9,555 nucleotides of DNA, taken from contig JAAYQD010000218.1 of the NCBI GenBank assembly GCA_012519465.1, positions 1-9,555 on the forward strand. Reading direction: 5' to 3'. The stretch comes from Candidatus Cloacimonadota bacterium. Its GTDB lineage: Bacteria; Cloacimonadota; Cloacimonadia; Cloacimonadales; Cloacimonadaceae. Both the position numbers and the translations under genes were made by a program. Below, in pieces: positions 6,330 to 9,555 of this stretch (position 1 is its first letter; each line of letters opens with the position of its first letter). The notes below the pieces were generated by a model. The model did no database searches. It worked only from the letters and a program-made list of their open reading frames with translations, and was not told where the DNA came from.

Positions 6330-6348
6330 ACTTAAGAAGTAGAAAATA

Positions 6349-6383
6349 AAACCCCGCGGTTAATATGTTTGACGGCGGGGTTT
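6349..6383. terminator. Bidirectional intrinsic terminator between glyA and the minus-strand gene cluster
   Basis: A 9-bp G+C-rich stem, AAACCCCGC (6349-6357) pairing with GCGGGGTTT (6375-6383), encloses a 17-nt loop. It lies 20 bp after the glyA stop and 36 bp beyond the stop of the last minus-strand gene. Read on the minus strand, the stem is followed by TTTTATTTTC, a good U-tract. On the plus strand the tail (TTTATCGTTT) is weaker but usable. It therefore probably terminates both convergent transcription units. Confidence 0.8.
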
Positions 6384-6418
6384 ATCGTTTGGGTTTCATA
6401 AGAAGGGTTGATAGCAAT

Positions 6419-6871
6419 TTACTCTTCCTCCCATTCAAATGCCAGGCTATAGTAATAAATCTGCTCAAAGATATCTTCTTCCAATTCTGATGGCGACATA
6501 TCATAGATATCTTCATCATAATACCATATCAGATCACTCATAACGACGCCTACGACATAGGTGCCGCTATCTGTCACGTCAAACCAATGGGTTGTTAAAT
6601 AATATGTATCATCGACAATCTTTTTATGAGCGGGATTGGAGGTCTCTCCCCATTCCAAGCGTTGATACAAAAAGACCACCGCCATGCTGGCAAGAGCTTC
6701 ACAAGCCACACTCCGGTCAAAGTATAATTCATCAAGCATCCAATACTGGTTTCCGTCATACTCAAAGGCATAACCATCATCAATGTAAGACTCCAATACT
6801 TCTTCAAAAGTGGCGGCACCCAACCACGACGTTGCCAGAATGATAAGTAGTATAAATCCAATCTGTTTCAT
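6419..6871 (-). CDS. Small secreted acidic protein of an unrecognised family, paralogue A (last in cluster)
   Basis: Function unknown. It is a 150-residue protein with an N-terminal signal peptide (Ile/Leu-rich core 5-17, likely cleavage after LGA at 17-19), so it is exported to the periplasm or cell surface. The mature part is acidic and aromatic. It aligns with the three upstream genes without gaps at least through residue 96. Residues present in all four are G33, G40, Y43, W44, Y50, P80 and W96; A, B and C also share D101 and Y105. It is the last gene of the D-C-B-A unit. Its ATG overlaps the stop of B by one base (TAATG), and its GGAGG ribosome binding site (6876-6880) lies inside the final codons of B. 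Its own tail, FEWEEE, again contains GGGAGG although no gene follows. There is one cysteine and no membrane segment after the signal. I do not recognise a Pfam-type domain. Confidence 0.8.
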   Translation of the reverse strand: MKQIGFILLIILATSWLGAATFEEVLESYIDDGYAFEYDGNQYWMLDELYFDRSVACEALASMAVVFLYQRLEWGETSNPAHKKIVDDTYYLTTHWFDVTDSGTYVVGVVMSDLIWYYDEDIYDMSPSELEEDIFEQIYYYSLAFEWEEE

Positions 6872-7326
6872 TATTCCTCCAATTTAAATTGTCCGCCCAA
6901 ATAATCTATGAATTCGAGGATGTCTTCGCGGATATCTGCAAAATCCATGTAATAGAACTCTTCGTCGCCATACATAAACCATAAGTATGTAAATACGGAT
7001 CCACTCACAATGTAGGTGGCACTATCGTTTGCGTCAAACCAACGGCAGGCAATTAGATCAAGGGAATCCAGGAAGTCTATATAATCGGGATCAGTTGGTG
7101 AATCCCATTCCATATTATAAAACACGGCGAGCGTAGCCAGGTAGGCAATGTCATCGATAGCTTCATCTTTATCAAAATACAGTTCTTCAAAAATCCAATA
7201 AGTTTCCCCGTTTATTTCTTCAAAATGCCCCCCTTCATAGATAGGTTTCAGGTTATCATCAAAGAAGTTGGCACCCAGAAGGGTCATTGCCATCAGGATA
7301 AGTGATATAAACACGAGCCTTTTCAT
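6871..7326 (-). CDS. Small secreted acidic protein of an unrecognised family, paralogue B
   Basis: Function unknown. It is a 151-residue protein. The frame extends four codons upstream to an ATG at 7338, but the ATG at 7326 is preferred. It forms an ATGA overlap with the stop of C, follows GGGAGG (7336-7331) by four bases, and gives a protein that lines up residue for residue with its paralogues. The signal peptide ends in LLGA (16-19). Shared positions G33, G40, Y43, W44, Y50, P80 and W96 are all present, within NGETYWIFEELY (39-50) and CRWFDANDSATY (94-105). The sequence is rich in Asp, Glu, Tyr and Phe with a single cysteine. The C-terminus FKLEE is encoded by DNA that also carries the ribosome binding site for A. 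Translation of C, B and A is probably coupled. Confidence 0.8.
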   Translation of the reverse strand: MKRLVFISLILMAMTLLGANFFDDNLKPIYEGGHFEEINGETYWIFEELYFDKDEAIDDIAYLATLAVFYNMEWDSPTDPDYIDFLDSLDLIACRWFDANDSATYIVSGSVFTYLWFMYGDEEFYYMDFADIREDILEFIDYLGGQFKLEE

Positions 7327-7778
7327 TCTTCCTCCCATTCAAAGGCAAAGCCATAATAATTCATAAAGTCGTATATATCGTCTTCCATATCTGGAATCTC
7401 CCAATCGTCTTCATACTCAAAATCGGTAAACCAGATGTATTCATCTATGGACATGCCCACATAGTAAACGGCGTCATCCTCTTCATCATACCATTTACCG
7501 GCTATATAATCTGTGTCTTTTAGTATCTCTTCATACTCGGGGATATCAGTTTGATCCCAATCCAAGCGTTGAAATACAAACAACAATGCCAGTCTGGAAA
7601 CCTCATCATAGGCGCCATACCTGTCATCATACATATAATCTATCATCCAATACGTTTCCCCGTCTATCTCTTCTGAATATCCATTTACAAAGAAGGAATC
7701 CAGGGCTTCATCAAAGCTGACAGCGCCCAGGAGGGTGATCGCCAACATGATGAGCAAAGTAAATATGAGCTGTTTCAT
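7323..7778 (-). CDS. Small secreted, strongly acidic protein of an unrecognised family, paralogue C
   Basis: Function unknown. It is 151 residues long with a clear signal peptide (Lys2, hydrophobic core 4-17, likely cleavage after LLGA at 16-19). The mature part is exceptionally acidic: by hand count about 42 Asp/Glu against 5 Lys/Arg in 132 residues, with many Tyr, Trp and Phe and no cysteine. Family positions G33, G40, Y43, W44, Y50, P80 and W96 are present, in DGETYWMIDYMY (39-50) and KWYDEEDDAVYY (95-106). It starts 34 bp after the stop of D, with AAGGAG in the gap as its own ribosome binding site. It overlaps B by ATGA, and its FEWEEE tail codons supply the B ribosome binding site. Its first 68 bases match D at 62 positions. 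The acidity could suit cation binding, a role at the cell surface or a salty niche; none of these is shown. Confidence 0.82.
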   Translation of the reverse strand: MKQLIFTLLIMLAITLLGAVSFDEALDSFFVNGYSEEIDGETYWMIDYMYDDRYGAYDEVSRLALLFVFQRLDWDQTDIPEYEEILKDTDYIAGKWYDEEDDAVYYVGMSIDEYIWFTDFEYEDDWEIPDMEDDIYDFMNYYGFAFEWEEE

Positions 7779-7812
7779 CGTTATCTCCTTTCAAATAAAA
7801 GCTCTGCAGTGG

Positions 7813-8268
7813 CTATTCAACTTCCCATTCTTCTATCAGTGCACTATCCTTCAGCATATCATACAAGTCTTTTTCCAGATCACCTGTAGTCTGAAATGAA
7901 AGTGCCATTGCATAGTAACTTAACAGGACATATAGCACCGGAACACGCATGAAATTGTAGCTGCTACCTGCGTTGTTAGACCACCTGCAAAAGATATAAT
8001 CAGTGGAATCAAACACCTTGTTAAACTCAGGAATTGAGGTGACATATTCGTCGCTGTCTTGATGTACAAAGAGAGCAGCCAGTTTGACAATCTTCTTTAA
8101 GGCATCGTCTCTATTGGAATACACATCATCCATTATCCAATACGTGTCGCCATCGATTTCTCCGGAATGGCCTGCGGCAAAGAAAGATCGCATGGTTTCA
8201 TCATAGCTGACAGCTCCCAAGAGGGTGATCGCCATCAAGATGAGTAAAGTAAATATGAGCTGTTTCAT
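7813..8268 (-). CDS. Small secreted protein of an unrecognised family, divergent paralogue D (first in cluster)
   Basis: Function unknown. This is the 151-residue first gene of the minus-strand unit. The signal peptide MKQLIFTLLI... ending LLGA is nearly identical to that of C at protein and DNA level. Family positions G33, G40, Y43, W44, Y50, P80 and W96 are kept (DGDTYWIMDDVY at 39-50; STDYIFCRW at 88-96). The C-terminal part departs from the others: the D101/Y105 positions are lost, it is much less acidic, and residues 109-125 form an uncharged hydrophobic stretch that might be a membrane segment or a buried helix. AGGAG (8279-8275) lies six bases before the ATG. A perfect-spacing promoter candidate ends immediately upstream of this site. 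The EEWEVE tail recalls the FEWEEE ends of A and C. Confidence 0.78.
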   Translation of the reverse strand: MKQLIFTLLILMAITLLGAVSYDETMRSFFAAGHSGEIDGDTYWIMDDVYSNRDDALKKIVKLAALFVHQDSDEYVTSIPEFNKVFDSTDYIFCRWSNNAGSSYNFMRVPVLYVLLSYYAMALSFQTTGDLEKDLYDMLKDSALIEEWEVE

Positions 8269-8279
8269 TGTTCTCTCCT

Positions 8280-8308
8280 GTTATATAGTTGTTTAGCCAT
8301 CCTGTCAA
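8280..8308 (-). promoter_or_regulatory. Promoter candidate for the secreted-protein cluster
   Basis: On the minus strand a perfect TTGACA (8308-8303) is followed after exactly 17 bp by TATAAC (8285-8280, five of six consensus bases). The match is strong, but the -10 directly abuts the AGGAG ribosome binding site (8279-8275). Transcription would then start about five bases before the ATG and would leave out most of that site. Either the transcript is nearly leaderless or the real start lies further upstream. Confidence 0.5.
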
Positions 8309-8498
8309 AAATTCACATTCGTAAACATATGGCTTATGATAGATATTAATAACGAATCAGGAACTAAAACCAAAGGATATTTTGATTGCCGTTGTAAAGA
8401 TATATGAAAGCCTGATTAACAGTGGTTTCTGCGGGATGCAACCTGGTAATGATCATTAGCTTTATCTTGTATAAATGGAGCGATGGGGGACATATTCC

Positions 8499-8526
8499 TT
8501 GACAGCTCCGGCTTTATGCAAATAGT
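8499..8526 (+). promoter_or_regulatory. Promoter candidate for the alpha/beta hydrolase gene
   Basis: A perfect TTGACA (8499-8504) is followed after 16 bp by AATAGT (8521-8526, four of six consensus bases). Transcription would begin near 8533, giving a leader of about 32 nt that includes GGAG at 8556-8559, five bases before the ATG. Spacing and leader length are plausible, but the -10 is weak. Confidence 0.4.
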
Positions 8527-8564
8527 GTGATTAACTGGTAAATAATAAATAGATTGGAGAAAAG

Positions 8565-9555
8565 ATGAAACGTATTATCATCGTTATATTGGTCATGATA
8601 TTGGCGGCGGGTTTGGCAGCCACAGAGATTGAAGGTCAATGGAATGCGCTCTTGGATGTTTTTGGCGCCGAGCTGCGCCTGGTGGTGCATATCACGGATG
8701 GTCCGGATGGTATCAGTGGCACCCTGGATAGCCCGGATCAAGATGCTTATGGCATCGAGATTGATGAGATAGAGTATGACTCAGGTAAGTTAGTATTTTC
8801 GGTCACAGACATCGGCTTGCGCTATGATGGCATGTTTGATGGAGAAATGATCAGGGGCATCTTTAACCAGGGCGGCTTTGAGGCTGCGCTGGTGTTTAGC
8901 CGTGAAGAGCTGCCCGAGCCTGAATACGACCGCCCTCAGGAGCCCCAGGAGCCTTTCCCTTATCGCTCCCAGGATGTGTTCTTTGAAAACCCCCAGGCTG
9001 GTATCAAGCTGGCAGGAACGCTTACTTTGCCCCAGGAAGAGGGAATCTATCCGGCGGTGGTATTGGTGAGTGGCAGCGGCCCTCAAGACCGCAATGAAGA
9101 GCTTTTGCACCATAAGCCGTTTTTGGTGCTGTCTGACCATCTTACCCGTGCCGGCATCGCCGTATTGAGGTATGATGACCGTGGGGTTGCCGAATCCGAT
9201 GGCGTGTTTTCCGGCTCCACCACCTTCGATTTTGCCTCTGATGCCCAAAGCGCTGTGGCTTGGCTGAGGCAGCAGAAAGAGATTGGTCGCGTGGGCATTA
9301 TTGGGCACAGCGAAGGCGGCATCATCGCTCCCATAGTGGCGTCTGAAGAAAAAGAGCTGGATTTTATAGTGCTCTTGGCGGGAACCGGCGTGCGTGGTGA
9401 TGAAGTCCTGATGAAACAAACCGAATTGATCAGCATCTCGATGGGTACGGAAAAGGACAAGCTTGCCCAGTCTCAAAAGCTGAACAGGATGGTCTACGAT
9501 CTTGTCTTGGATGTGGAAGATAAAGACGAACTGACCAAGGCTTTGGACAAGCTGG
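8565..9555 (+). CDS. Exported alpha/beta hydrolase (EstD/serine-aminopeptidase-like esterase), 3' end missing
   Basis: The first 330 codons are present and the frame runs off the window end. Residues 1-19 are a signal peptide (core 4-18, GLAA before the mature start), so the enzyme is probably periplasmic or surface-exposed. Residues 20-112 form a beta-rich N-terminal domain of the kind found before this hydrolase type (GTLDSPDQDAYG at 52-63; IRGIFNQGG at 96-104). A Pro/Glu-rich linker follows (115-132). The hydrolase fold then shows VLVSGSGPQDRNE (166-178, oxyanion-hole strand and loop), LRYDDRGVAESDG (201-213) and the nucleophile elbow GHSEGG (247-252) with Ser249. The catalytic Asp and His lie beyond the window. 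Substrates are likely short acyl esters; peptidase activity is the alternative. The ATG at 8565 has GGAG five bases upstream. The gene is divergent from the secreted-protein cluster. Confidence 0.9.
   Translation, partial: MKRIIIVILVMILAAGLAATEIEGQWNALLDVFGAELRLVVHITDGPDGISGTLDSPDQDAYGIEIDEIEYDSGKLVFSVTDIGLRYDGMFDGEMIRGIFNQGGFEAALVFSREELPEPEYDRPQEPQEPFPYRSQDVFFENPQAGIKLAGTLTLPQEEGIYPAVVLVSGSGPQDRNEELLHHKPFLVLSDHLTRAGIAVLRYDDRGVAESDGVFSGSTTFDFASDAQSAVAWLRQQKEIGRVGIIGHSEGGIIAPIVASEEKELDFIVLLAGTGVRGDEVLMKQTELISISMGTEKDKLAQSQKLNRMVYDLVLDVEDKDELTKALDKL

Larger units (their letters stand above)
8269..8564. other. Divergent intergenic region between the secreted-protein cluster and the hydrolase gene
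   Basis: This is about 296 bp of A+T-rich DNA without a supported gene. It holds a minus-strand promoter candidate next to gene D (8280-8308), a plus-strand promoter candidate (8499-8526), the ribosome binding site of the hydrolase gene (GGAG, 8556-8559) and a perfect 12-bp palindrome TAATGATCATTA (8447-8458) that could be an operator. No repeats like those around the SLR gene are seen here. Confidence 0.6.

Noticed and set aside
7326..7338. Upstream ATG at 7338 as the start of paralogue B
   Set aside because: It would place the start within the GGGAGG ribosome binding site and add four residues that break the exact alignment with the other three paralogues.
8790..9476. A 228-codon minus-strand open frame opposite the hydrolase gene
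   Set aside because: The plus-strand frame is continuous from 8565 to the window end with signal peptide, GHSEGG and other hydrolase motifs. The opposite strand shows nothing recognisable.

Overview
The window looks like a chromosomal segment of an uncultured Gram-negative bacterium. The lineage is probably Candidatus Cloacimonadota or a neighbouring amino-acid-fermenting anaerobe. This is inferred from tandem phosphotransacylase genes, short Leu-rich signal peptides ending LLGA, an LpoB-type lipoprotein (which implies an outer membrane) and the style of the intergenic repeats. No rRNA or other marker gene is present to prove it. I see no tRNA, insertion sequence, CRISPR array or phage gene.

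Bases 1-2262 hold one A+T-leaning gene (390-1820) encoding a protein of eleven gap-free 36-residue Sel1-like repeats. It lies between repeat-filled non-coding DNA. The same 47-bp element sits on both sides in opposite orientation (241-287 and 1876-1922, 41/47 identical). The right side also holds a perfect 16-bp hairpin preceded by three 11-bp repeats.

Bases 2263-6329 form a compact plus-strand operon: an LpoB-like lipoprotein, two tandem phosphate acyltransferase (ptb-like) paralogues, rpiB and glyA. The last four genes are joined by a 1-bp gap, an ATGA overlap and a GTGA overlap. The ptb pair suggests fermentative acyl-CoA/acyl-phosphate exchange, but no kinase is in view. RpiB and GlyA link pentose phosphates with serine/glycine/C1 metabolism. 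GlyA carries about 14 extra residues next to its active-site loop. A bidirectional hairpin terminator (6349-6383) closes the operon.

Bases 6419-8268 on the minus strand carry the most novel-looking content: four tandem paralogous genes for small secreted proteins of 150-151 residues that I cannot assign to a family. They align without gaps from residue 1 to past residue 96 and share invariant Gly, Tyr-Trp, Pro and Trp positions. Three of the four are extremely acidic. In two cases the ribosome binding site of the next gene lies inside the last codons of the preceding one. The two upstream copies are almost identical in their signal-peptide DNA but diverge strongly in the mature part.

Bases 8269-8564 are a divergent intergenic region with candidate promoters for both directions. 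From 8565 to the window end is an incomplete plus-strand gene for an exported alpha/beta hydrolase with a GHSEGG nucleophile motif.
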